The notes beneath the pieces were generated by a model. That model saw only the letters and a list, made by a program, of their open reading frames with translations, was not told the DNA's origin and ran no database searches. A stretch of 64,000 nucleotides of DNA from [Flavobacterium] thermophilum (GTDB lineage Bacteria; Bacillota; Bacilli; Bacillales; Anoxybacillaceae): assembly GCA_900450595.1 (NCBI GenBank), contig UGGS01000001.1:1116001-1180000 (forward strand), in the 5' to 3' direction. Positions 11,300 through 20,230 of this stretch are shown here, in pieces (the stretch's first letter is position 1; each line of letters begins with the position of its first letter). Position numbers and translations under genes: made by a program.

Positions 11300-11316
11300 T
11301 GTTATAAAATATAACA
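11300..11316. promoter_or_regulatory. TnrA/GlnR-type box between pucF and pucR
   Basis: A perfect TGTNA-N7-TNACA palindrome, TGTTATAAAATATAACA, lies 33 bases before pucF and ~110 bases before pucR. TnrA activates purine-degradation genes in B. subtilis under nitrogen limitation, so this is the expected kind of operator. Confidence 0.75.
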
Positions 11317-11425
11317 TATTGTGTTATATAAGTTGATTTTAGCTTGATTTTCCTCTATATTCATTGGTAAAATCGCTATAAATTTTATAATTTTTTGTTC
11401 AATTTAACCAAAAGGAGTGAGGAGT

Positions 11426-13042
11426 ATGAAGATTTCAGATATATTACATATACCTGCTTTCCACAATGCAAGATTAATTGCGGGGCATAAGGGAAAAGAA
11501 AGAGAGGTGTATAGTGTAAATATGATGGATGCTCCCGATATCATCTATTACTTAAAACCGAATGAATTACTTGTAACTACAGCATATCACCTTAAAGACA
11601 ACCCACACGACTTACTTGAGTTAATCAAAAGCATGGTGGAACAACAATGTGCAGGTCTTGCCATTAAAACAAAACGGTTTTTAGAAGAAATTCCGGAAAA
11701 CGCTCTTGCCTATGCCAATGAAATCGGATTCCCCATCATAGAACTGCCAATAGATATTTCATTAGGAGAAGTTGTCAACCAATTATTAAGTTATATTCTT
11801 GATAAACGAACAAATGAATTGCTCTTAGCTATTGAAACGCATCAAAAATTTACCAAGCATATTATGAGTGGCAAAGGGTTAACATCCTTGCTCAGAAGCT
11901 TATCTTCCATGATTAAATATCCAATTATATTACTGAATAAGCATTTTCGAATTATCGGTTCTTCTCATCCGTTCTCCAATCTTTCTGATGAACTCAGGAA
12001 ACTATACACAAATGGATTTCGCTTTTTTTTACCAAACACTTCTTATTCTTGTTTTTCCATTATATCTAACCGAGAGGTTGTTTCTGTATTTCCAATCTAC
12101 ACCCATGAGGAAAACAGCGGTTGCTTAGCTGTAATAGGTATGATTCCCTTTTCTAACCCGTCAATGATTTTAACCATTGAGCAAGCAGCCAATGTTATTT
12201 CCTTTGAATTAATGAAAGAAAATGCATTAAAACAATACACAAAAAAAGTGCGCAATGAGTTTTTTATTAATTTTACAGAAGGGGCATTTCAATCCCTAGA
12301 AGAAGTGACTATTAAGGCAAAAGAATTTCAGATTATCAACGACCAATCCTATATTTGTGCAGTTGGAAAACTTGATGAGAGCAGGACGATGTTAAGTTTT
12401 ACAGAATCCCACAAAGAAATTGATACTATTTTTGAGTTTATAGAAGAAGAAAGTCACATCTTTTCTAAATCCATTCATCATTTCGTAAAAGGAAATATTT
12501 GTATTTTACTATTCCCTATCACAGAATCTTGGACAGAACTCAATACGATCATTCTCCCTTTCCTAGAAGAGCTGCAGATTAAAATCAAAAACAGATATAA
12601 TCGGACTGTTTCTTTCGGACTTAGCAACTTATGCCAACAATTTTTAGATGTCCAAAAAGGATTCAGGGAAGCTTTGGAAGCATTGCAGACTGGCCGGCTG
12701 TCAGGAAATCGCCAGTTTATTCAAATCTATCGAAGAAAAGATATTTTCGAACTTTTACAGATGATCCCCACACAAGATTTAAAAGATTTTTACAACGAAA
12801 CATTACAAAAATTATCAGATCAGTCTATACACGAAAACCAAATCCTATTGCATACATTATTTGTATTTCTAGAGAACCATTGTCAAATTTCAGAAACAGC
12901 GAAGAAACTATACGTTCATCGAAATACCGTAATTTATCGTTTAGAAAATTGCGAAAAACTAATCGGAAAAAGCCTAAAAGATCCTGATACTACCTTCCGC
13001 CTTCGTTTAGCGTTTCGCATCAAAAATTTACTTCATTTATAA
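11426..13042 (+). CDS. pucR: PucR-family purine catabolism regulator
   Basis: This ~538-residue regulator starts at ATG 11426 behind AAAGGAGTGAGG, not at the GTG nine bases earlier. Residues ~6-125 form the PucR N-terminal sensing domain. A GAF-like middle follows, and the C-terminus ends in the family's helix-turn-helix (ISETAKKLYVHRNTVIYRLE, ~residues 490-510). In B. subtilis PucR senses allantoin-pathway metabolites and switches puc genes on. It is divergent from pucF and upstream of the pucJ remnant and pucLM. It is very AT-rich relative to the right half of the window. Confidence 0.92.
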   Translation: MKISDILHIPAFHNARLIAGHKGKEREVYSVNMMDAPDIIYYLKPNELLVTTAYHLKDNPHDLLELIKSMVEQQCAGLAIKTKRFLEEIPENALAYANEIGFPIIELPIDISLGEVVNQLLSYILDKRTNELLLAIETHQKFTKHIMSGKGLTSLLRSLSSMIKYPIILLNKHFRIIGSSHPFSNLSDELRKLYTNGFRFFLPNTSYSCFSIISNREVVSVFPIYTHEENSGCLAVIGMIPFSNPSMILTIEQAANVISFELMKENALKQYTKKVRNEFFINFTEGAFQSLEEVTIKAKEFQIINDQSYICAVGKLDESRTMLSFTESHKEIDTIFEFIEEESHIFSKSIHHFVKGNICILLFPITESWTELNTIILPFLEELQIKIKNRYNRTVSFGLSNLCQQFLDVQKGFREALEALQTGRLSGNRQFIQIYRRKDIFELLQMIPTQDLKDFYNETLQKLSDQSIHENQILLHTLFVFLENHCQISETAKKLYVHRNTVIYRLENCEKLIGKSLKDPDTTFRLRLAFRIKNLLHL

Positions 13043-13201
13043 AAAAAGTCTTTTTTACAATTGTTGGATTTTGTAACATCGATATTTACCTACTCCGCCT
13101 AATTTCATACTGAACTTTTTGTTTTTTATGCAATTTGTCAACTCTTCTAAAAAACAATTGTACAAATTAACTAATGACATCTACATCATCTTACTTTATT
13201 A

Positions 13202-13218
13202 TGTTATATAAAGTAACA
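13202..13218. promoter_or_regulatory. TnrA/GlnR-type box before the pucJ remnant and pucL
   Basis: TGTTATATAAAGTAACA fits TGTNA-N7-TNACA exactly and lies ~40 bases before a good ribosome site (AAGAGGAGGG) and ATG at 13256. It probably controls the transcript that now carries the broken permease and pucLM. Confidence 0.72.
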
Positions 13219-13255
13219 ATTAATGTCATTTTATTTACAAAAAAAGAGGAGGGAA

Positions 13256-13410
13256 TGCCATTGAACAAAAATCTTGGAAAGGCCCAAATCTTTTAGGAGA
13301 TGGAATTGTAACAGGCAGCTTAACTGCTATTATCTTAAACTTGTTTTTTAATCTTTCATTAAAGGAAAAGCCAACTGTTAATAACACTTTAAAAACAACA
13401 ATAGAATAGA
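13256..13410 (+). pseudogene. pucJ: Urate/xanthine permease gutted by internal deletion
   Basis: A ribosome site and ATG at 13256 open a frame that stops after 13 codons. In another frame the same stretch encodes LLGDGIVTGSLTAIILNL and a short tail ending at 13408-13410. That is the characteristic C-terminal segment of NCS2 urate/xanthine permeases (PucJ/PucK). Essentially the whole body of the ~440-residue transporter has been deleted, leaving promoter, start region and last ~45 codons upstream of pucL. B. subtilis has pucJ and pucK in this position. Confidence 0.7.
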
Positions 13411-13430
13411 ATCACAAGAAAAAGGGGAAA

Positions 13431-14930
13431 ATGATGCGATTAGAACAATTAAACGAAATGAGTGCTTCTGAATTTATTAATCAATTAGGAGGAGTTTTTG
13501 AGCATTCTTCATGGGTGGCAGAACGGGCAGAGCCCTATCGGCCATTCTCCTCATTTCAATCTCTATATGATAAAATGGTGGAGATTGTCGAAACAGCTTC
13601 GGAGAACGAAAAATTAAAATTAATTAGAATGCACCCACATTTAGGCACTAATGCAAAAGTAACAGATTTCTCTCAAAAGGAACAGAAACATGCTGGATTA
13701 AATGAATTAACAGAAGATGAACATAATCATCTAATGCTACTCAACAAAGAATATATGGATAAGTTTGGATTCCCTTTCGTAATGGCAGTTCGCGGAAAAA
13801 CAAAACAAGATATTTATAGAACGATAAAAGAAAGACTAAAAAATAATTATAGAACAGAGTTTGAACAAGCATTAGAAGAAATAAAAAAAATCGCGATGTT
13901 TCGTTTACAAGAAATAATTAATGGGGGAGAGATGATTTCTATGACCAATAATAAAGAAAGAGTCATGTATTATGGAAAAGGAGACGTATTTGCCTACCGC
14001 ACAAATTTAAAACCACTTACAGGGATAAGAACGATTCCTGAATCTTCTTTTTCTGGTCGAAACAATATTATTTTTGGAGTAAATGTAAAAATAGCAGTGG
14101 GAGGAGCAAAGTTGTTAACCTCTTTTACGGAAGGAGATAATAGCTTAGTCGTTGCAACGGACTCGATGAAAAATTTTATTCAAAGACATTTAGCCAGCTA
14201 TACAGGAACAACGATTGAAGGATTTTTAAAATATGTAGCAACTTCATTTTTAAAGAAATATTCTCATATTGAAACTATTTCATTGATTGGAGAGGAAATT
14301 CCATTTGAAACAACTTTCACATTAAGTGATGGAAATATAACAGCTAGTGACCTAGTTTTTAAAAGATCCCGAAATGAATATTCCTTTGCTACTTTAAACA
14401 TGGTTCGAAGAGAAAATGACAGTATAGATATTATCGATCAATACAGCGGAATTTCTGACCTTCAATTAATTAAAGTTAGCGGTAATTCTTTTGTCGGTTT
14501 TATTCGCGACGAATACACAACCCTTCCAGAGGATACAAACCGCCCGCTATTTGTTTACTTAAACATCAAATGGAAATACAAAAACATTGAAGACTCATTT
14601 GGTGATAATCCAGAATATTATGTTGCAGCCGAACAAATTCGCGACATTGCCACTTCGGTATTTCATGAAACAGAAACACTTTCCATCCAACACTTAATTT
14701 ATTTAATCGGTCGCAGAATATTAGAAAGATTCCCTCAACTCCAAGAAGTAAACTTTGAATCTCAAAACCATACATGGGATAAAATTGTTGAGGAAATTCC
14801 TGGATCACAAGGAAAAGTATATACTGAACCGCGACCACCATACGGATTTCAATGCTTTACTGTTACACAAGAAGACTTGCAACACAAAATGCTTTCTGCT
14901 GAAATTCAATATAAAGGAGCACTTAGATGA
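13431..14930 (+). CDS. pucL: Bifunctional OHCU decarboxylase / urate oxidase
   Basis: This is a 499-residue fusion. Residues 1-165 are 2-oxo-4-hydroxy-4-carboxy-5-ureidoimidazoline decarboxylase (MHPHLG near residue 67, SQKEQKHAGL near 83). Residues ~180-499 are uricase (GKGDVFAYRTNLKPLTGIRT, ATDSMKNF, and a PYGFQ tail). The two domains catalyse the first and third steps from urate to S-allantoin; PucM does the step between. The start at 13431 (ATGATG) follows AAAGGGG. The next gene overlaps by 4 bases (ATGA), so translation is likely coupled. Confidence 0.96.
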   Translation: MMRLEQLNEMSASEFINQLGGVFEHSSWVAERAEPYRPFSSFQSLYDKMVEIVETASENEKLKLIRMHPHLGTNAKVTDFSQKEQKHAGLNELTEDEHNHLMLLNKEYMDKFGFPFVMAVRGKTKQDIYRTIKERLKNNYRTEFEQALEEIKKIAMFRLQEIINGGEMISMTNNKERVMYYGKGDVFAYRTNLKPLTGIRTIPESSFSGRNNIIFGVNVKIAVGGAKLLTSFTEGDNSLVVATDSMKNFIQRHLASYTGTTIEGFLKYVATSFLKKYSHIETISLIGEEIPFETTFTLSDGNITASDLVFKRSRNEYSFATLNMVRRENDSIDIIDQYSGISDLQLIKVSGNSFVGFIRDEYTTLPEDTNRPLFVYLNIKWKYKNIEDSFGDNPEYYVAAEQIRDIATSVFHETETLSIQHLIYLIGRRILERFPQLQEVNFESQNHTWDKIVEEIPGSQGKVYTEPRPPYGFQCFTVTQEDLQHKMLSAEIQYKGALR

Positions 14931-15289
14931 GCGGGTTAACGACACATATTTTAGATTTAACACATGGAACACCAGCTGAAAATGTAAAAATAAAGTTGTT
15001 TCGTTTCGATGATGAATTGGAAACAAAAAAATGGTTGCTGCAAACGACTATCACAAATCAACATGGTCGCGTTGACCGGCCATTATTAGATGAGCATGAA
15101 ATTGTTCCAGGGAAATATGAACTTGTATTTTACATCGGTGATTATTTTCTGAGAAAAGGCCTAAAATTGGATGAACCTCTATTTTTAGATAAAGTTGTAG
15201 TTCACTTTGGAATTTCCCAACCTAATTCCCATTACCACATTCCTTTGCTCATCTCTCCGTGGGGATATCAAGTATATCGAGGAAGCTAA
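14927..15289 (+). CDS. pucM: 5-hydroxyisourate hydrolase
   Basis: This 120-residue transthyretin-like protein opens the ring of 5-hydroxyisourate. It has the N-terminal LTTHILDLTHGTPA with its catalytic His and the C-terminal YRGS signature that separates HIU hydrolases from transthyretins. It is translationally coupled to pucL and followed by a clear terminator. Confidence 0.96.
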   Translation: MSGLTTHILDLTHGTPAENVKIKLFRFDDELETKKWLLQTTITNQHGRVDRPLLDEHEIVPGKYELVFYIGDYFLRKGLKLDEPLFLDKVVVHFGISQPNSHYHIPLLISPWGYQVYRGS

Positions 15290-15298
15290 AAATATATG

Positions 15299-15334
15299 GG
15301 GCTGATTCAAATACACGTTGAATCAGCCCTTTTG
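15299..15334 (+). terminator. Rho-independent terminator after pucLM
   Basis: A 12-bp perfect stem (GGGCTGATTCAA with TTGAATCAGCCC, 7-base loop) is followed by TTTTG. Confidence 0.88.
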
Positions 15335-15349
15335 TTACGCTATGAAACC

Positions 15350-15384
15350 GATTATAAAAAGATCTCCCGCAAACTTGCGGGAAA
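15350..15384 (-). terminator. Terminator after pucCDE
   Basis: On the minus strand TCCCGCAAGTTTGCGGGA forms a hairpin followed by GATCTTTTTAT, 20 bases beyond the pucE stop. Confidence 0.75.
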
Positions 15385-15403
15385 ACCCGTACTCTTTATA
15401 TTT

Positions 15404-15907
15404 TTATAATTGAGCCAGTTTCTGAATCGCTCTGATGATGCCGCCATAACCGGTACATCTACAAAGATTTCCTGATAATCCTTCGAGAATTTGCTCCGCA
15501 GTTGGATTGGCATATTGATCAAAAATGGATTTTACAGCCATTATCATTCCCGGTGTGCAGTATCCGCATTGAAAGCCTCCTTCTTCCAAAAAAGCCTTTT
15601 GAATCGGATGAAGTCCATTCTTTCCTAAACCTTCAATCGTTATAATCTCCTTCTGATCTGATTGATAGGCCCTCACTAAGCAAGAATTGACTAATTTTCC
15701 ATCCATAATGACTGAACAGGCACCGCATCGACCAATTCCACAAGAAACTTTTGTGCCCGTTAATTGCAATTCTTCTCTTAGTATATCAACAAGACGCATA
15801 GTTGCATCTACAAACAGTTCCTTTGCTTGTTCATTAACAATAAGCGAGATTTTTATTTTTTCCTCCAACGGAGGTTTAGCTTTTCCTACAATTTTGTTGT
15901 CAGCCAC
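15404..15907 (-). CDS. pucE: Xanthine dehydrogenase, [2Fe-2S] subunit
   Basis: This 167-residue iron-sulfur subunit has a ferredoxin-like cluster site (CGIGRCGACSV, ~residues 56-66) and a helical domain with the second cluster's cysteines (FQCGYCTPGM ~111 and NLCRCTGYGGI ~147). It passes electrons from the molybdenum centre to the FAD subunit. Its start lies 22 bases inside pucD. An extended N-terminus of ~15 residues precedes the ferredoxin fold. Confidence 0.95.
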   Translation of the reverse strand: MADNKIVGKAKPPLEEKIKISLIVNEQAKELFVDATMRLVDILREELQLTGTKVSCGIGRCGACSVIMDGKLVNSCLVRAYQSDQKEIITIEGLGKNGLHPIQKAFLEEGGFQCGYCTPGMIMAVKSIFDQYANPTAEQILEGLSGNLCRCTGYGGIIRAIQKLAQL

Positions 15908-18186
15908 TCTCTCATCTCCCTTTGATTCACTGCTTTTACAATTTCCTCACGAGACACAGGCAGCTTAGTAACCCACAAGCCAATCGCGTCATAAATAGCT
16001 TTAGCAATCGCCGGAGCAACGGCCACCGTCCCAATTTCGCCTACACCTCTTGGACCATACGGATCTCCCTCATACAATTCTTCTATAGCTGTTATATCCA
16101 TAGAATGCGGAATATCATTTATGGTAGGAATAAGATAGGAGTCGAAATTTTCTGTTACGTACTTTCCCTTTTCCATTATCGCTTCTTCTAGTAACGTATA
16201 TCCTAATGCCATAACTGAGCCACCTTCAATTTGCCCCAAGTAGCCTGTTGGATAAATCACCGGACCTGCAGCAACCACCTGATCCAAATTTTTCACTCGC
16301 ACTATTCCCGTTAATTCATCTACTTCGACTTTTACCGCACAAGCGGCAAAAGAATATAAATAGTGCCCGCCAGGAATGGAATAAGGAGTCGTTGGAAAAT
16401 GAAATTCCGTCTCGATTTGGATGGGATCATCCTTCGTTTCATGGGCTATTTGCTGATAAGTGATGAGAGGCTCAGAATTCAATCCATCGCAGGACCAAAT
16501 TCCAATGGGACCTAAATACAATTGAGTGGCTGGCACTCCAGTGCATTGAGAAGCTTTTTCTAATAATCTTTTTTTAAAAGGATCTTTCATCCGTTGAAGC
16601 GCATGCCACACCATGCTTGTTCCCCGTGAAGCGGTAGAAGAACCGGAGCGGGGAACGCGATCAGTATCGCCAATCGTGATTTTTATATCATTTGCTGAGC
16701 AGCCTATTTCTTTTATTACTAGCTGTTCAATGACAGAAAGCAGCCCTTGGCCAAATTCTTCGAAGCCGAAAGCAATTTCAATTTTTCCATCCTCATTTAA
16801 CGATAGACGGCCCCCTGCTGGGTCTAAACGTCCATATCCAAGTCCTCCTCCGTGCATCGCAATGGCAACGCCTATACCTGTTTTTTTCCATCGATCAGTG
16901 CCTTCTCCCCACTCTATGCTCTCTTTTTTATTTAAAAGAGGAGATTGACTAATCGCTTTTAAAACTTGTGCTGCCCCATCAGTAGGTGCAATCTCTTGAC
17001 CTACTGGACCTAGATCATCGGCTTTGCGGAGATTTCTTTTTCTCAACTCCATTGGACAGATTCCAAGCTTGACCGCCAAACGGTCGATTTGCCCCTCCAA
17101 CGCAAAGGTCACTTGATTTCCTCCAAATCCTCTGAACTCTCCAGCAACACCATTGTTTGTATAGACACTTAACCCTTCAACATGCACATTTGGGATAATA
17201 TAAGGTCCTGTTGCATGCTCAACCGCAAAATCTAATACAGCCGGACCTAACGTAGCGTAAGCACCCGTATCCGCAATAATTCGTACTTGATGAGCAAGAA
17301 TTTTACCATTACGGCTGGCACCTGTCTTCATCGTAATCTTCATTGGGTGCCTTTTTAGTCCGGATCTAACAGATTCGCGTCTGCTTTGGTGAATTTTCAC
17401 CGGACATCCAGTTTTTATCGCCAATAATGCACCGTACGGCTGAATATTCAACTCATCTTTGCCGCCGAAAGATCCGCCGATTGGACTGGAAACCACCCTG
17501 ATTTTACTTTCAGGAACATTTAAAATTCGGGCTAATTGGAAACGATCTTTATATCCATGTTGTGTTCCGACATACACAGTAATCCTTCCATCCTTTTCTG
17601 GAACAATCACCCCTCCTTCCGTTTCCATATACGCGTGCATTTGACGAGGCAACTCATACGTTTCTTCCACAATCACATCACATGTTTGAAAGGCTTCTTC
17701 TACATTTCCTTTTTGATAGGAAGCTTGATGAAGAATATTTCCGTCAGGATGTAATCGAGGTGCTGAAGGAAGAAGAGCCTGTTCCGGATCATCGATAACA
17801 GGCAAAGGCTCATATTCCACTTCGATTAGCTGAAGCGCTTTTTCCGCTATTTCTTCCGTTTCTGCTGCCACAGCAGCAACAGCATCTCCTACATATCGAA
17901 CCCGCTCATCGCACAAAACCGGCTGATCGGGAAAAATTAACCCAAATCGATTTAATCCCGGCACATCTTTACTAGTAATAACAGCTCGCACTCCCGGCAA
18001 CTCTTCCGCTTTTTTTGTAGAGATAGAAATAATTTTGGCATGAGGATACGCACTACGTAAAATTTTCCCATGAAGCATATTAGGAAAAGAAAGATCTGTT
18101 AAAAACTTTAATTTACCTGTTACCTTATCTACTCCATCTGGTCGTATAAGGGATCTCTGTAAATTGTTAGAACAGGTAAATTTCAT
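15886..18186 (-). CDS. pucD: Xanthine dehydrogenase, molybdopterin subunit
   Basis: This 766-residue large subunit hydroxylates hypoxanthine and xanthine to urate. Motifs include the molybdopterin loops SSPIGGSFGGKDE (~residue 238), VAGEFRGFGGNQ (~350), and the C-terminal GPRGVGEIG (~715) that precedes the catalytic Glu. It is full length and in frame, with pucC 2 bases upstream and pucE overlapping downstream. Its activity needs XdhC and MocA functions, supplied either by the intact pair at 3849-5648 or not at all. Confidence 0.95.
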   Translation of the reverse strand: MKFTCSNNLQRSLIRPDGVDKVTGKLKFLTDLSFPNMLHGKILRSAYPHAKIISISTKKAEELPGVRAVITSKDVPGLNRFGLIFPDQPVLCDERVRYVGDAVAAVAAETEEIAEKALQLIEVEYEPLPVIDDPEQALLPSAPRLHPDGNILHQASYQKGNVEEAFQTCDVIVEETYELPRQMHAYMETEGGVIVPEKDGRITVYVGTQHGYKDRFQLARILNVPESKIRVVSSPIGGSFGGKDELNIQPYGALLAIKTGCPVKIHQSRRESVRSGLKRHPMKITMKTGASRNGKILAHQVRIIADTGAYATLGPAVLDFAVEHATGPYIIPNVHVEGLSVYTNNGVAGEFRGFGGNQVTFALEGQIDRLAVKLGICPMELRKRNLRKADDLGPVGQEIAPTDGAAQVLKAISQSPLLNKKESIEWGEGTDRWKKTGIGVAIAMHGGGLGYGRLDPAGGRLSLNEDGKIEIAFGFEEFGQGLLSVIEQLVIKEIGCSANDIKITIGDTDRVPRSGSSTASRGTSMVWHALQRMKDPFKKRLLEKASQCTGVPATQLYLGPIGIWSCDGLNSEPLITYQQIAHETKDDPIQIETEFHFPTTPYSIPGGHYLYSFAACAVKVEVDELTGIVRVKNLDQVVAAGPVIYPTGYLGQIEGGSVMALGYTLLEEAIMEKGKYVTENFDSYLIPTINDIPHSMDITAIEELYEGDPYGPRGVGEIGTVAVAPAIAKAIYDAIGLWVTKLPVSREEIVKAVNQREMREWLTTKL

Positions 18187-18188
18187 GA

Positions 18189-19055
18189 TTATCCCTCCAA
18201 TCTACTTAATTCGGAAATAATGATATTGGCCGTCACCCATCGCCGATAGTCATCAGAGTAAAAAACATCAGAAATGGGATGAAATTCATTAAGGATCGTT
18301 TCATATACATTCCTTAACAACTTGGGATTTATCATTTGATCTATTAGCAATTGTTCTGTTGCTTTTAAACGATGAGGACGATTATCTCCTCCACCTACTG
18401 CTAATCGAACAAAATCGATCACCCCTGCATCATTTTTGCCTATCACTCCTGAAACCGTCACAACTGATCCTGAAAAAGCCTCTCTCCGTCCAACCTTTTT
18501 ATAAAATTGAGTAACAAATGAAGAGTGACGATATTCTGGCAGAATGACGCCAGTAAGGAGAACCTCCTTATTTTGTCTTGTATTCAACCAATGATCTAGT
18601 TTTTCGGTTTTTATTGTTTTTCCATCAAAGTATGACACTTCCGCATCCATCGTTAAAAGAGCAGGAATGGCATCACCAAATCCATAGGCTACATTTCCAC
18701 CAATCGTTCCTAAGTTACGAATGGCTGGCGCAGCAATTTGCTGAATTGCTGTTGATAATAAAGACCACTTTTCTTTAATAACAGGATGATTGCGACAAGT
18801 GGCCAACTTGGTCATTGCACCAATCTGTAGAAAACGTTTTGTTCCTTCCGTTTTGTAGTTAATCCCCTCAAGTCCTTCTACTTTTTCAAGACTTATCAGT
18901 TGAGGAGGATACGGTACCCCCTTTTCCCACTGAGTTTGTAGCAGTGTCCCTCCAGCAACAAAGCATGATTGCAAATGAAATTTTTCCCTTAATGTCCATG
19001 CCTCTTTAATGTCTGTTGGAGTCCAAACTTTTGCAGCCAGTATCCTCATGCTCAT
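18189..19055 (-). CDS. pucC: Xanthine dehydrogenase, FAD subunit
   Basis: This 288-residue FAD-binding subunit has the flavin loop IAAPAIRNLGTIGGNVAYG (~108-126) and the CO-dehydrogenase-flavoprotein C-terminal domain. It receives electrons from the iron-sulfur subunit and passes them to the final acceptor. The ATG at 19055 sits behind GGAGGGATATAAAA, which overlaps the end of the broken pucB gene. Confidence 0.94.
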   Translation of the reverse strand: MSMRILAAKVWTPTDIKEAWTLREKFHLQSCFVAGGTLLQTQWEKGVPYPPQLISLEKVEGLEGINYKTEGTKRFLQIGAMTKLATCRNHPVIKEKWSLLSTAIQQIAAPAIRNLGTIGGNVAYGFGDAIPALLTMDAEVSYFDGKTIKTEKLDHWLNTRQNKEVLLTGVILPEYRHSSFVTQFYKKVGRREAFSGSVVTVSGVIGKNDAGVIDFVRLAVGGGDNRPHRLKATEQLLIDQMINPKLLRNVYETILNEFHPISDVFYSDDYRRWVTANIIISELSRLEG

Positions 19056-19057
19056 TT

Positions 19058-19696
19058 TTATATCCCTCCTTCTCTCGCCAATTGGTAATCTTCCTTTGTA
19101 TCAATATCAAAAAAGCCTTTCGATCTTCATAGATGATGGAAATCCCGTTTAAATCGGGATTTTGGCGTATAATTCCTTGTGCACCAGCATCTCCTGTGAG
19201 TGTTATCAGTTTTAGAAAAAGATTTTTTGATAGTAAAACAGGCGGCCTTAATAAGTTCCCAAACATCGCGGCTACAAAATCTAGTTTTTTATGGTTGCTT
19301 ACGTATTGTTCGTACTGAAAGATTAGTTCGTTAATCATTTCTGTTCGAATAAAAGGCTGATCATCAAGGAGAACGACCACCCCATCTGCTTTCTCCTCCT
19401 TTTGCCCTAGATAAACCCACTTTTAAAGAGAACGATTGCCCTTTTTCTGCCTCGCAACAACGGACAATCGTCCAGCGATTTTTCAATGCTTTCATTCTTA
19501 ACACCCAATCAATCCAATCTAACGTGTCATCCTCTCTTATAATTGCAAAGATATGGTCAAGTTCAGATGTAACAGCCGCATACAGAGATAAACTTCCTAT
19601 CGTCCGATCCCTGATGGGAAGGGAAAGCTTATGTGTCCCCATTCGGCTGCTTTGTCCTACCGCTAAAAAAATCCCAATAATTCTAACGGATTTCAT
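19058..19696 (-). pseudogene. pucB: pucB (Mo-cofactor nucleotidyltransferase), two frameshifts
   Basis: Frame 1 from ATG 19696 gives IGIFLAVGQSSRMGTHKLSL to about 19400. One extra G in GGAGGAGAAAGC shifts frame, after which VVVLLDDQPFI and VTGDAGAQGI-like sequence (LTGDAGAQGI) continues. Near 19105 the T-run is one base short of what is needed to read AFFDIDTKEDYQLAREGGI to the stop at 19058. Restoring both bases gives a full-length protein. Both changes are in simple sequence, so sequencing error is possible. It is in the canonical pucABCDE order. Confidence 0.85.
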
Positions 19697-20215
19697 AAAA
19701 GTGACACCTTGCTTTTTAACAGCATCTTTTTTACGTGAATTAATTCAGCAAGAATACTAATAACAATTTCTTCATGGCCTTCAGCTCCAATAGTCAATCC
19801 GACCGGTGTGCTGATTTGAAATGGCAATTCTCCGAAGTCAAGTAATCGAGAAGTTCGTTGTTTAGAACCTATCACCTCGATGTACCGCAAGTCTTTTTCC
19901 GCCAGCAATTACAACAGTTCTTTATCTCGTTGAAATTGATGAGTTAAAATGACAACAAAATCCCGAGGGGTAAACTGTAATTTCGACACTGCTTCTTGCA
20001 GGGATCCAACAATGAGCTGATCTGCATTAGGAAAAATTTTTTTATTGCATAGCGCTGCTCTCCAATCACATACAGTAACAGAAAAGCCGGTTTTTGCTGC
20101 AAAACTGGCAAGAGAAACCGCATCAGGGCTGGCGCCGAAAATAATAAGCCGAGGTTTTGGTTGGAAACAGTGAAAATAACAAAAAGAAGTAAAACGGGAT
20201 ACCCTTTTTCGCGAG
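19693..20215 (-). pseudogene. pucA: pucA (XdhC-type maturation factor), truncated with internal stop
   Basis: Read on the minus strand from about 20215, the sequence encodes the XdhC Rossmann domain (PKPRLIIFGASPDAVSL, then TGFSVTVCDWRAALCN). It meets a TAA after KELL near 19909 and continues to the normal end (STPVGLTIGAEGHEEIVIS). The N-terminal XdhC/CoxI domain is missing; the purine permease gene ends just upstream at 20231. Two kinds of damage (truncation and stop) make this a genuine pseudogene. The intact paralogue is at 4557-5648. Confidence 0.82.
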
Positions 20216-20230
20216 CACCCTCTTTTCGTT

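Noticed and set aside
11403..11416. PucR box overlapping the pucR ribosome site (TTAACCAAAAGG)
   Set aside because: It resembles the B. subtilis PucR consensus but fails at a conserved G, and the position on the ribosome site makes chance likely.
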